64,000 bases of DNA from Bifidobacterium angulatum DSM 20098 = JCM 7096 (GCF_001025155.1 NZ_AP012322.1:496001-560000); one strand, 5' to 3'. Numbered from the stretch's first letter, positions 27,012-35,169 are shown. The notes: generated from the sequence alone by a model not told the origin. Program-made: numbers and translations.

Positions 27012-28031
27012 ATGGGTGAAAAAGAGCAACATCATTCCTTGAATCTCCTGATTGCGAAGGCGCAGCGGGAACGATGCTGCATGCGGCCGTTCTGGGACAC
27101 CGACATCAAGGTGGTCGCGCGGCGCGTCAGACAGGGGAACATCGTGCGGGTTCATCGCGGTCTGTACGCGGTGAAGGAGTATTGGGAACGGCTGGATCCG
27201 CTCGAACAGGTCCGCCACATCATGCGCTCATTGGGGCGATGGCATGAGCAATGGGTGTTCTGCGGGGCAAGCGCGGCGATCATGCATGGCTTGGAGTGCT
27301 CATACCGGCAATCGCGTCCGATTCATGTTGCGGTGGGCAAAAGCAGACGCGCGAAGAACCAGGCGACGATACGGTATCACGCGCTGACTGATTCCGACGC
27401 GGTGGTCATCGATGGTGTGAAAGTGACATCGATCCAACGCACGCTTGTCGATTGCGCGGCAATGATGCCGTTTCGCTACGCGTTGTCGCCGATTGATGCC
27501 GCGCTGCGTCAAGGGCGGATCAGCAAAGAGCTGCTGTTGGCGTATGTGGATTCCCTGCCGATGCTCCGCGATCGTGAGCGTGTGCGCGCCGTACTCGCCA
27601 TGGGCGATGGCAGAAGCGAGAACGGCGGTGAATCGGAATGCCGCGCGGTGCTGCAGGAAATGGGATTCCCGGTGCACCGTCTCCAGGTTGAATTCCCGTG
27701 CCGGGCGCATCCCGGCCGCGTGCACAGAGTGGATTTCCTATGGGTGCGCGAGGACGGCACCTTGGTTGCCGGGGAGCTCGATGGGGTGTGCAAATTCATG
27801 GATCCGTCGATGACTTCGGGACGTGCGGTCAAGCAGGTTGTGGATGCTGAGCGAGAGCGGCAGGAGTGCCTCAGACGGAGCGGGGTGGATATGGTGCGCA
27901 TGTACTACTCGGACTTGGACAATCCACGGGTGCTGACGAGGCGCTTGGAGGAGGCTCGTGTGCCACGACGGATGCCGGGAACGTGGCTTATGCGCGGGCT
28001 GTGCGGTCGAAATGGACGGAATTGGGGCTGA
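27012..28031 (+). CDS. AbiEi-like antitoxin-domain protein with a C-terminal DUF559/Vsr-like nuclease domain
   Basis: A 339-residue protein. Residues ~10-180 resemble the AbiEi antitoxin family (N-terminal winged helix, RRVRQGNIVRVHRGLYAV; then VFCGASAAIMHGL and SIQRTLVDCA). Residues ~195-320 match a PD-(D/E)XK fold of the DUF559 type: acidic pair at 207/209 (GESE), Asp241 (RVDFLW), Glu255 with Lys261 (AGELDGVCKF), the expected catalytic set. No AbiEii nucleotidyltransferase toxin is adjacent, so it is an orphan. Nested palindromes flank it; the last nine codons and stop lie inside copy B. Start ATG 27012 has no strong ribosome site. Confidence 0.75.
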   Translation: MGEKEQHHSLNLLIAKAQRERCCMRPFWDTDIKVVARRVRQGNIVRVHRGLYAVKEYWERLDPLEQVRHIMRSLGRWHEQWVFCGASAAIMHGLECSYRQSRPIHVAVGKSRRAKNQATIRYHALTDSDAVVIDGVKVTSIQRTLVDCAAMMPFRYALSPIDAALRQGRISKELLLAYVDSLPMLRDRERVRAVLAMGDGRSENGGESECRAVLQEMGFPVHRLQVEFPCRAHPGRVHRVDFLWVREDGTLVAGELDGVCKFMDPSMTSGRAVKQVVDAERERQECLRRSGVDMVRMYYSDLDNPRVLTRRLEEARVPRRMPGTWLMRGLCGRNGRNWG

Positions 28032-28087
28032 TTTCGTCCATTTCGACCGTTAAATCACGGATTTCGTCCGAATGGACCGCACAGTGG
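28003..28087. repeat. Nested palindromic element, copy B
   Basis: Units: + at 28003-28023 (gcggtcgaaatggacgg...), - at 28030-28048 (gatttcgtccatttcgacc) and - at 28060-28082 (gatttcgtccgaatggacc...). Begins within the AbiEi-like gene and ends 30 bp before the stop of the convergent nucleoside hydrolase gene. Confidence 0.85.
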
Positions 28088-28117
28088 GGTGGAGGGGCGG
28101 ACACTAGCGAACCGGAA

Positions 28118-29419
28118 TCAGCCGAGAATGCCGCCTATGCGCGCCGTGAACTCGCTTACGAAGCGTTCGGCGTCGACACGCAGCGCCACGTGCACACGCG
28201 GCGCCAACGGGTCGATCAGCCCCTCCGGGTCTCCGATGGTGCGGCCGCGCGTACCATGGAAGTCGCCGGTCTGCGTCTCGACCTTCATCGGCAGGTCAAT
28301 GCAGGAGACCAGCGTTTGGTCGAGGGCCACGGCTGCGGCAAGCGGGTCATGCAGCGGCATGCCTGCAGAGAAGAGACGCGCATCGGCCTTGAGGTTGGCG
28401 GCAATGGAGAAGTCGGCGATATCGGCGAGGAACCGTAGTGCCCGCGGGCTCAACGCATGTTGTGAGGTTGCGGAATGTGCAGGGGAATCGACCGGTATAG
28501 CGCCGTTCGACTGTTCCGACAGAGCAGCCGCATTCCTCCAACGTTGTGTGGCTTCGCCGCCCAGCAGGCACTGATGTGTCACATCCAGACCGACCATGGT
28601 GATGTCCGCGCCGGAATGGAACACACGATTCGCAGCTTCCGGATCCTGAATGATATTTGTTTCGGCGGTCAGATCCCAGCAGTTGCCTTCCTGGGTGAGC
28701 GTACCGCCCATCATCACCAGTCTGAGCTTACCTGCGATGTCGGGTGCAGCCTGCAACGCCGCGTCGATGTCGGTCAGAGGGCCGGTCGCAACGACAGTGA
28801 CGTCATTGCCGTAACGGCGGACCGTGTCGATAATGAACTGCACGCCGGCAGGCAGAGCGGGGGAGTACCGAACATCTGCAGTGGCCGTGGTGCGATTACG
28901 GGAATCGTCGTGTGTTTCGCACTGGTCGGATGCGAATGAGAGGGAGAACGAATCGACTGCGGGATTCGCGTGCGGGTCGTGTACGTCGTACCCGCCAACG
29001 GAGATCAGACTGCGTATTGCGTGAACGTCCGTTTCAGGTGGATCAGCTATCCGGCATTCCTGTCTGTGCCCATATGCGTCCGTCTTGGGCGAATCGGACA
29101 TTGAACCCGGCATATGCCAATCCGCAGACGGTCCGAAACCGCCCAGCCCGTCCGTGCCATGGAACTGCGCGCAGCCGGCATCGGGAATGAACGCGGCCGC
29201 CCATGAGGGAGCCTGCGAGCCGCGCATCACCGGAACATCGTGAAGTTCCAGCAGTTCCAGTACATACGCCGTGTTCCGTACTGCCATATCCGTGGCGACG
29301 TTGCCGTATGTGCCGATTGCGCCGAGCAGCTCGGCGTCGTTGAATGTCGCAAGATAGGCGAGGGCAAGGGCGTCGTCGATGCCGGTGTCCATGTCAAGAA
29401 TGAGTTTGTGAGAGCCCAT
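28118..29419 (-). CDS. Nucleoside hydrolase (IunH family) with an internal insertion
   Basis: A 433-residue member of the inosine-uridine nucleoside hydrolase family, releasing ribose from nucleosides. The calcium-binding aspartate cluster is present (LDMDTGIDDALAL, Asp9/11/15/16), as are the VATGPLTDIDAAL, MMGGT and ETNIIQDPEAAN blocks and GLDVTHQCLL. The family is usually 310-330 residues: about 90 extra residues (97-190, low complexity, no cysteine or metal pattern) interrupt the segment between GTDGLGGFG and AGVQFIIDTV. A terminator separates it from the upstream binding-protein gene, so it has its own promoter. Confidence 0.85.
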   Translation of the reverse strand: MGSHKLILDMDTGIDDALALAYLATFNDAELLGAIGTYGNVATDMAVRNTAYVLELLELHDVPVMRGSQAPSWAAAFIPDAGCAQFHGTDGLGGFGPSADWHMPGSMSDSPKTDAYGHRQECRIADPPETDVHAIRSLISVGGYDVHDPHANPAVDSFSLSFASDQCETHDDSRNRTTATADVRYSPALPAGVQFIIDTVRRYGNDVTVVATGPLTDIDAALQAAPDIAGKLRLVMMGGTLTQEGNCWDLTAETNIIQDPEAANRVFHSGADITMVGLDVTHQCLLGGEATQRWRNAAALSEQSNGAIPVDSPAHSATSQHALSPRALRFLADIADFSIAANLKADARLFSAGMPLHDPLAAAVALDQTLVSCIDLPMKVETQTGDFHGTRGRTIGDPEGLIDPLAPRVHVALRVDAERFVSEFTARIGGILG

Positions 29420-29472
29420 GGCATGCTTCTTTCTTCAATATTGGCTTGATACCAGCATAGAGAGCGAAAACA

Positions 29473-29511
29473 GGCGTGGCATATCGCGAATGCAAAACGA
29501 TACGCCACGCC
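29473..29511 (-). terminator. Terminator of the THI5-type binding-protein gene
   Basis: ggcgtggc (29473-29480) and gccacgcc (29504-29511), extended by tatcg/cgata, followed on the minus strand by tgttttcgct. It lies 45 bp past the stop at 29556. Confidence 0.7.
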
Positions 29512-29555
29512 CGATTCTGAACAAACGGATTACCTGAGCAGACTACCTGAACAGG

Positions 29556-30629
29556 CTATTTCAGGAATTCGTCGGTGGAGATGTCCTTCGCCTGTGGGGC
29601 AGTGTGAATCACCTTGTCATGCGAATCGGTGTAGGCGTTCTCCTGAGCGAGAAAGTCGAAATACTGTTGTGCGCCCTTGACATCGTTGGTACCGAATGTG
29701 AACGAGCCGTCCTTGATGTCGGCGGCGTCACCCCAATACTGCCTGTCCACGATGGTTTTCATGCTCTTCTTGACGAAAGCGATCTTCAGATTCGCTTCCG
29801 GAGCCTCCTTCACCAGGATTTCAGCTGCATCGTTCGGGTGCGCGTACGCGTATTCATAGCCTTTTTTGGCGGCTTGCACGAATTTCTTCACCAGACCTGG
29901 ATTGGAGGAGATGGTCTTGTCGCTGGTGATCACGCCGATGGTGTCCGCGTTGCCAGGCACGCCATAATCCGGCTCGGCGAAGCAGTTGAGCTTAGGGCCA
30001 TACATGTCGGCCTGCACGCCCTCCCATGTGGCGTAGAATCCGCCGAAATCAGCCTTGCCGCTTGACAGTGTCTGGAAGGTGGATGTGCCGACGGTTACCT
30101 TGTCAAAGTCGCCTTTGCCACCGTCGCTTTGAATCATACGGCGGATCACCGCATCGGATTCGTTCGAGCCGAACGTGGCGAAGGTCTTACCATCGAAGTC
30201 CTTCGGGGACTTGATCGAGGTGTTCGATGCGAGCGAGCACCAGATGGCGCTCGGCTTCTGCTGCACCTGCATGACCTGCTTGATCTTGGCGCCCTTGGTG
30301 GTGTACATGCCTACGTTGGTCAGATTCGACAACGCGAAGTCGGCCTGGCCGTTGTTCACCGCCTGTTCGGCACCGGCCTGTGCCACGGCCACGATGTCCA
30401 CGTCAAGCCCGGCCTGCTTGAAGTAGCCCTTGTTTTTGGCTACGTACACGCCGATGTGGTTGGTGTCTGGCGCCCAGGACAGCATGAACGTGACCTTCTT
30501 AAGTCCGGTGCCTTCGCCATCGGTGCTATTGGCCTGCCCGCATGCCGCCACGCCAAGGAGCATGGCGATGGCACCAATCATGGCGACTACTTTGCGTGCG
30601 ATTGCTGTGCTGAAGATGCTGTTCTTCAT
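29556..30629 (-). CDS. ABC transporter substrate-binding lipoprotein, NMT1/THI5-like
   Basis: A 357-residue lipoprotein: signal peptide with lipobox VAAC, lipidated Cys30. The mature part begins with the SsuA/THI5 fold pattern LSWAPDTNHIGVYVAKNKGYFKQAGLDVDIV. The family binds aromatic heterocycles or sulfonates, for example thiamine-pyrimidine precursors (ThiY) or riboflavin (RibY). Neighbouring nucleoside hydrolase suggests a base or nucleoside-derived ligand, but this is weak. The gene follows the permease on the same strand after 260 bp. Confidence 0.85.
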   Translation of the reverse strand: MKNSIFSTAIARKVVAMIGAIAMLLGVAACGQANSTDGEGTGLKKVTFMLSWAPDTNHIGVYVAKNKGYFKQAGLDVDIVAVAQAGAEQAVNNGQADFALSNLTNVGMYTTKGAKIKQVMQVQQKPSAIWCSLASNTSIKSPKDFDGKTFATFGSNESDAVIRRMIQSDGGKGDFDKVTVGTSTFQTLSSGKADFGGFYATWEGVQADMYGPKLNCFAEPDYGVPGNADTIGVITSDKTISSNPGLVKKFVQAAKKGYEYAYAHPNDAAEILVKEAPEANLKIAFVKKSMKTIVDRQYWGDAADIKDGSFTFGTNDVKGAQQYFDFLAQENAYTDSHDKVIHTAPQAKDISTDEFLK

Positions 30630-30660
30630 ATCTTGCGATTTCCCTTGAATCTTGCTTCTC

Positions 30661-30711
30661 TACCGTTTTCTAGGGATAAAGCTGCGGGCGGGGTTCGGGC
30701 AGAAAACGGTA
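30661..30711 (-). promoter_or_regulatory. 11-bp inverted repeat between permease and binding-protein genes
   Basis: taccgttttct (30661-30671) and agaaaacggta (30701-30711) are perfect inverted copies 29 nt apart, within the 50-80 nt upstream of the binding-protein start. It may be an RNA hairpin setting different expression of the two genes, or a regulator site. I see no TPP-riboswitch core motif. The rest of the 260-bp gap is unremarkable. Confidence 0.5.
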
Positions 30712-30889
30712 CGAAGGGCCCTAGGCCCCCGCTCGTCCAATGCCCCCGGCGTTCCTTGTGATGCCTGCCGCCGGACGGTTGCCCGTACAGCGCCGAAAGC
30801 GTGGAACATTGCCGGTTTGCCACACACTGGCTAAACAGCGGTTTTCATTATACGGCTCGTTCCGACGTGGAAGGAGCGCTTGGCCGCAT

Positions 30890-31702
30890 TCACTGTCCGG
30901 CGTCCGGATCGTCATCGCTACCGGTTGAGCCGAGCAGCACTCGTTCGCTCAGGTTCACCAGGCACATGAGGATGCCGGTGATTGCGATAATGACCAGCGT
31001 GGCCGAGAAGATGAGTGGCGTGCGGAACGAATTGTATGCGGCCTGCAACCAGATGCCGAGTCCGCCGCGTGCACCCAAGTATTCGGCGGTGGCTGCGGTG
31101 GCGTAGATGTATGCGGCGGAGACGCGGATGCCGCCGTAGATCTGCCGTGCGGCGACGCGCAGTTTCACATGCCATAGCGTCCATGTGCGGGTTGCGCCGC
31201 AGGTCAGCGCCACGTCGGAATAGAACGTGGGCACCGCTTCAAGGCCGCGTATTGTCTGCACGGCGATGGGGAACAGGCCGAATATGGCGACGATGACGAT
31301 TTTGCCGGATATCTCGAAACCGAACCAGATGAGGAACAGTGGCGCGATGGAGATCAGTGGCATGGTCTGTGCAGCGGAGAGCAGCGGGAACAGTGCCGCG
31401 TTCGCAATACGCGAGCAGTAGAGCAGTATGCCGATCAGAATACCGAGCATGACGGCGAGCAGGAATCCGACGCTTCCTTCAAGAAGCGTGATGCGCGTGG
31501 CAGGCCAGAGCGTCGGCCATGTTTCGACGGTCGCCTGCGCGATTTCGCTGGGGGAGGGGATCATCGTCGCGGGTACGTGCGCGAGCCGCACCCATGCCTC
31601 CCAGACGACGAGCAGCAGCACCACCGTCACAAGCGTGGGGATACGGCGTCTGAACATCTTGATCAATGTGCCCCGAGTGTTCCGAACGTGGTTCCCGACC
31701 AT
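30890..31702 (-). CDS. ABC transporter permease, SsuC/ThiX type
   Basis: A 270-residue BPD-type permease with six hydrophobic segments and an EAA loop (ALTCGATRTWTLWHVKLRVA, about 172-191). The family partners THI5-like or SsuA-like binding proteins. Ribosome site aaggtga before the ATG at 31702 (minus strand). No ATP-binding subunit gene lies within 25 kb on either side other than those of unrelated importers, so the ATPase must be encoded elsewhere. Confidence 0.85.
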   Translation of the reverse strand: MVGNHVRNTRGTLIKMFRRRIPTLVTVVLLLVVWEAWVRLAHVPATMIPSPSEIAQATVETWPTLWPATRITLLEGSVGFLLAVMLGILIGILLYCSRIANAALFPLLSAAQTMPLISIAPLFLIWFGFEISGKIVIVAIFGLFPIAVQTIRGLEAVPTFYSDVALTCGATRTWTLWHVKLRVAARQIYGGIRVSAAYIYATAATAEYLGARGGLGIWLQAAYNSFRTPLIFSATLVIIAITGILMCLVNLSERVLLGSTGSDDDPDAGQ

Positions 31703-31865
31703 CGTTCACCTTGCTTTCTGCGCCGAAGTGGGCGCGCACGCGGCCGACGGCGAGAAACCAGTAAGGTGAGGAGCCTGTTCGCGCATCGGCCAGAAACCTG
31801 TAATCCAGCAGGCCAGTATAGGGCAGGTGCGCGAATATGGGTGAGTCGTGGCGGTGCTGCCCGCC

Positions 31866-31957
31866 GCACAAGGCGGTCCATTTGGACGTTTCTACGCACA
31901 GGGCGGTCCATTTGGACGAAATCAACCCGGATTTCGTCCAAATGGACCGCCCAGTGG
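31866..31957. repeat. Nested palindromic element, copy C
   Basis: Units: + at about 31871-31891 (aggcggtccatttggacg, truncated), + at 31901-31923 (gggcggtccatttggacgaa...), - at 31930-31952 (gatttcgtccaaatggac...). The last two are exact inverted copies over 23 bp with a 6-nt loop. It lies in the 294-bp gap between the GH32 stop (31997) and the permease start (31702); the rest of that gap shows nothing else. Confidence 0.88.
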
Positions 31958-31996
31958 TGTGCGTTTACTGCTGTGGGGCTCGTAATGAGCCTCGAA

Positions 31997-33553
31997 TCAC
32001 TCCAATCCGATGGACTTCAGATGGTGCAGCTTCATGGATTCGACCTTCAGCGTGCCGGATTCGGCAACCAGCTTGATGGCACGCGGGCCTTCGGATGCGT
32101 AGCTGTAGGAGCTCATAGCCTGGCGTCCGTCGTTCACGTATACTTCCACGCAGCCACGATCCACGTACACGCGCAGCTTGAGCTTGCCGGATGCCAGTTC
32201 CTCGGCGGACAGCGGCGCCGTACGGTAGCCGCGGTCGCCTCGGGCATTGGCCTGACGGTCGATCACCACGCGGCCGATCTGATCGTCGTAGGCCACATAG
32301 GTGTAGGCGCCATCCTCGGTGGCGTGGATCTTCAGTCCCGCACGCTCGGCAGTGGATGCGGTCAAATCGATGGTCATCTCGATTTCCATAGCCTCGGCAT
32401 CGTCCATAACGGTCGATGCCTCGTTGATGTCCAGATTGATTTCGCCCAGGTCGATGGTGTCCTCGCGCAGGCCTTCCATCTCCGCCACGGGAGCGGTGTG
32501 CAGGTCGCCGTCCGCGCCCAGCGTGATCTCACGCGGCAGGGTCAGGTTGCCGCACCAGCCGTCGTCTTCCATGCAGATCGGCGCGACGAACGGGCTCATC
32601 CAGCCGTAGACGATCTGGCGCTTGCCGTCGTTGAAGGACTGCGGAGCATAGTAGTTGTGGCCGCAATCCCACAGGCGGAACTCGGTTTCCGGCTTGAAGG
32701 CCTCGCCCGGCGTCCACGTGCCGATCATGTAGCCGGCATTGTTGACGTTGCGGTTCATGAAGCCGCTGGCCTTGGCACCCATGGCGGAGAAGCCGATGAC
32801 CCACTTCTCGTTGCCTTGTGCGTCGCGAATGGGGAAGAAGTCGGGGCATTCGAGCATGAATACGTTCGGATCCGGGTGTTCGAATAGTACGCGCTCGTAG
32901 GTCCAGCGCACCATGTCGTCGGAGGAGAACAGCCACATCTGGCCGCGCTTTTCGGCGGAGGAGACGCCGAAGGTCATGTACCACTTGTCACCGGTCTTCC
33001 AGACCTTCGGGTCGCGGTAGTGGTGATCCACCTTGTCGGTCGGGCAGTCGATGACCATGCCGCGCTTGGTGGCGCTGGTCAGCTCGTCGTTGTCGGGTTC
33101 GGCGAGCATCTGCACCTGCCAGTCGCCGCCGGTGTTGTCGTGGCCGTTGGCCCAACGGTGGCCGGTGTAGTAGAACTTGAGCTTGCCATCGTCGCCGATT
33201 ACCGCGGAACCGGAGAACACGCCGTCCTTTTCCTGTTCCAGGGACGGGGCGAACATGATCGGTTCGCGCTTCCAGCTGACCATATCGGTGGAGGAGACGT
33301 GGCCCCAGTGCATCGGGCCCCACTGGGTGCCGTACGGGTGCAGCTGGTAGAACACGTGCCAACGGCCCTGGTAGTAGCACAGGCCGTTCGGGTCGTTGAT
33401 CCAGCCGCCGTTGGAGGCGATGTGGAACTTCGGGTACCAGCGGTTGTTGCGCTTGGCGGCGAAATCGGCCACGCCCGCTTCGGCTTTGGCGAGTTCCTCG
33501 GCGTGGTCCTTGATGGGGGTGAGCACCGGTTCGTTCGGGGTGAAGTCAGTCAT
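31997..33553 (-). CDS. Sucrose hydrolase / beta-fructofuranosidase, GH32
   Basis: A 518-residue cytoplasmic GH32 enzyme cleaving sucrose or short fructo-oligosaccharides. The three catalytic blocks are present: nucleophile Asp54 in GGWINDPNG, transition-state stabiliser Asp181 in YRDPKVW, acid/base Glu235 in LECPDFF. The C-terminal beta-sandwich is visible (RAGLKIHATED...YVDRGCVEVYVNDG). No signal peptide. I start it at ATG 33553. With the symporter and LacI gene it forms a sucrose/FOS locus in which the sugar is imported intact and then hydrolysed. Often named scrP, cscA or sacA in this genus. Confidence 0.93.
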   Translation of the reverse strand: MTDFTPNEPVLTPIKDHAEELAKAEAGVADFAAKRNNRWYPKFHIASNGGWINDPNGLCYYQGRWHVFYQLHPYGTQWGPMHWGHVSSTDMVSWKREPIMFAPSLEQEKDGVFSGSAVIGDDGKLKFYYTGHRWANGHDNTGGDWQVQMLAEPDNDELTSATKRGMVIDCPTDKVDHHYRDPKVWKTGDKWYMTFGVSSAEKRGQMWLFSSDDMVRWTYERVLFEHPDPNVFMLECPDFFPIRDAQGNEKWVIGFSAMGAKASGFMNRNVNNAGYMIGTWTPGEAFKPETEFRLWDCGHNYYAPQSFNDGKRQIVYGWMSPFVAPICMEDDGWCGNLTLPREITLGADGDLHTAPVAEMEGLREDTIDLGEINLDINEASTVMDDAEAMEIEMTIDLTASTAERAGLKIHATEDGAYTYVAYDDQIGRVVIDRQANARGDRGYRTAPLSAEELASGKLKLRVYVDRGCVEVYVNDGRQAMSSYSYASEGPRAIKLVAESGTLKVESMKLHHLKSIGLE

Positions 33554-33642
33554 CGTGATCGTCTTTCTGTGCGTTGCCGTTCGGTAGGGTGTGACACCTT
33601 GTTTGAGCGGCGGAGGGGATTCTAAAGTGCTGTTGGAGAGCA

Positions 33643-33686
33643 AAGCGGCATCCGGCAGGAAGGGGAAGAGAAACCGGATGCCGCTT
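33643..33686 (-). terminator. Hairpin between symporter and GH32 genes
   Basis: Perfect 13-bp arms aagcggcatccgg (33643-33655) and ccggatgccgctt (33674-33686), 19 nt after the symporter stop. On the minus strand it may attenuate read-through from the symporter gene into the GH32 gene rather than separate them fully. Confidence 0.75.
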
Positions 33687-33705
33687 GTGGTGGTGATTGT
33701 TCAGG

Positions 33706-35025
33706 TCAGGCCTTGGAGGCTTCCATGGCCTTAAGCTGCTTGTCGGTGTAGAACGGGTCGCCGCCGACTTCCTGGTCGTCCTTCTTGATCACGAAGATGC
33801 CGTAGATCAGAGCGGCCAGCACGATGCCCGAGATGGTGAAGAAGGTCGGGCGGTCGCCAAGGTGATCGTGCAGGGAGCCGAGCGGGGTGGAGAAGATCAC
33901 CTGGCCGACCTGGGATGCGATCTGGAAGCCCACCATGTACAGGGTGGCGGACAGCTTGGTGTCGAAGTGCAGGGTGAAGTAGCGGAATGCCGGCAGGCAG
34001 AACAGCGGCACTTCGATGGAGTGGAACAGCTTGACGATGGACACGGTGACCGGATCATGGAACACGCCGCACAGACCGATGCGCAGGAACATGACGGTGG
34101 CGCCGAGGAGCAGAGAGTTGCGCACGCCGATCTTCTTCATGATGATCGGGACGATGCCCATCATGGCGGACTCGAGGAACACCTGGAAGGAATTCAGGGT
34201 GCCGTAGGTGGCGTTGCCGATTTCGGTGGTCGGGAAGAGGGAGGCGTAGTAGTTCGGGAACATCTGCTGGTCGAACACGGTGTAGAAGGTGTTGGTCAGC
34301 AGCATGAAGACGATGAGCACCCACAGGGTCGGCATCTTCAGGACGGCGATCATTTCCTTGAAGGAGGGGTTGGTCGGAGCCGCGTTCGGATCGGCTTCCT
34401 TCTTGAGCTCTTCCTTCTGTTCGGCCGGAACCCAGAATGCGTAGACGCACAGCATGCCCAGACCGCAGATGGAGCCGACCCAGAAGTTGAGCATCGGGTT
34501 GATGTTGAACAGGAAACCGGCGCACAGGGCGACGATGGCGTAGCCGAAGGAGCCCCAGGCGCGGGACTGGCCGTATTCGAAGCCGAACTTGCGGGAGTAA
34601 CGTTCGGTGACGGCTTCGAACAGGGAGCAGCCTGCCATGAAGCCTGCGGACAGCACGATGGAGCCGATGAGCACGCCGATGAAGCGGGTGGTGCCGCCGG
34701 CCTGCAGCATCGGGGCGTACACGAACTGGACGAACGGGCCGACGCATGCTGCGACGGCGGAGACGAAAATCACGAGCTTACGCTTGATGCCGAGCTGGTC
34801 CTGAATGGTGCCGTAGGCGAACATGATGATCAGGGTGGCCAGAGAGTTGATGGAGTAGATCTGGCCCTGCTGGGCGGAGGTCATGCCCAGGCCGTGCGTC
34901 GGATCGGTGAGCCATCTGGAGAAGAAGGACCACCAGATGCCCCAGGAGCAGAAGAACATGAAGATGCCGAAAGAGCTCTGCAAGTAGGAAGGATTCTTCC
35001 ATGCAGACTTATGTGCGCTTGCCAT
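33706..35025 (-). CDS. Sugar:H+ symporter, LacY/CscB-type major facilitator (probable sucrose/FOS permease)
   Basis: A 439-residue MFS protein with 12 hydrophobic segments. Starts KNPSYLQSSFGIFMFFCSWGIWWSFFSRWL, the signature opening of oligosaccharide:H+ symporters (LacY_symp family); loop 2-3 motif GTIQDQLGIKRKL. Start at ATG 35025 with aaagggaaa upstream. Function assigned by homology and by the adjoining GH32 enzyme and LacI regulator. Confidence 0.9.
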   Translation of the reverse strand: MASAHKSAWKNPSYLQSSFGIFMFFCSWGIWWSFFSRWLTDPTHGLGMTSAQQGQIYSINSLATLIIMFAYGTIQDQLGIKRKLVIFVSAVAACVGPFVQFVYAPMLQAGGTTRFIGVLIGSIVLSAGFMAGCSLFEAVTERYSRKFGFEYGQSRAWGSFGYAIVALCAGFLFNINPMLNFWVGSICGLGMLCVYAFWVPAEQKEELKKEADPNAAPTNPSFKEMIAVLKMPTLWVLIVFMLLTNTFYTVFDQQMFPNYYASLFPTTEIGNATYGTLNSFQVFLESAMMGIVPIIMKKIGVRNSLLLGATVMFLRIGLCGVFHDPVTVSIVKLFHSIEVPLFCLPAFRYFTLHFDTKLSATLYMVGFQIASQVGQVIFSTPLGSLHDHLGDRPTFFTISGIVLAALIYGIFVIKKDDQEVGGDPFYTDKQLKAMEASKA

Positions 35026-35127
35026 TGTTTTTCCCTTTTTTCTGAGCGCCCGCTGCTGCACGAACGCTGTGCTTGAATAAGGTTTTCCGCCGTCGGCTGC
35101 GATGCCTTTGCCGAAAAACGTAATTAT

Positions 35128-35156
35128 ATTGTAAAGCGTCAATCGATTTACGTCAA
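35128..35156 (-). promoter_or_regulatory. Promoter of the sucrose symporter gene
   Basis: On the minus strand: -35 TTGACG (plus-strand 35156-35151), a 17-bp spacer, -10 TACAAT (35133-35128). This is a consensus-like sigma-70 promoter, leaving a ~95-nt leader before ATG 35025. The -35 lies inside the operator palindrome. Confidence 0.7.
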
Positions 35157-35169
35157 TCGATTGACGTAA
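35137..35169. promoter_or_regulatory. LacI-type operators overlapping the symporter promoter
   Basis: A perfect 22-bp palindrome at 35148-35169 centred on ATCGAT (half-site TTACGTCAATC), and a second copy of cgtcaatcgatt 14 bp away (35137-35148 versus 35151-35162). They cover the -35 and spacer, so a bound LacI-family protein would block the promoter. The regulator is very likely the product of the gene just upstream. Confidence 0.82.

Noticed and set aside
30630..30889. TPP riboswitch in front of the THI5-type binding protein
   Set aside because: The conserved CTGAGA and ACCTGA blocks are absent on the minus strand.
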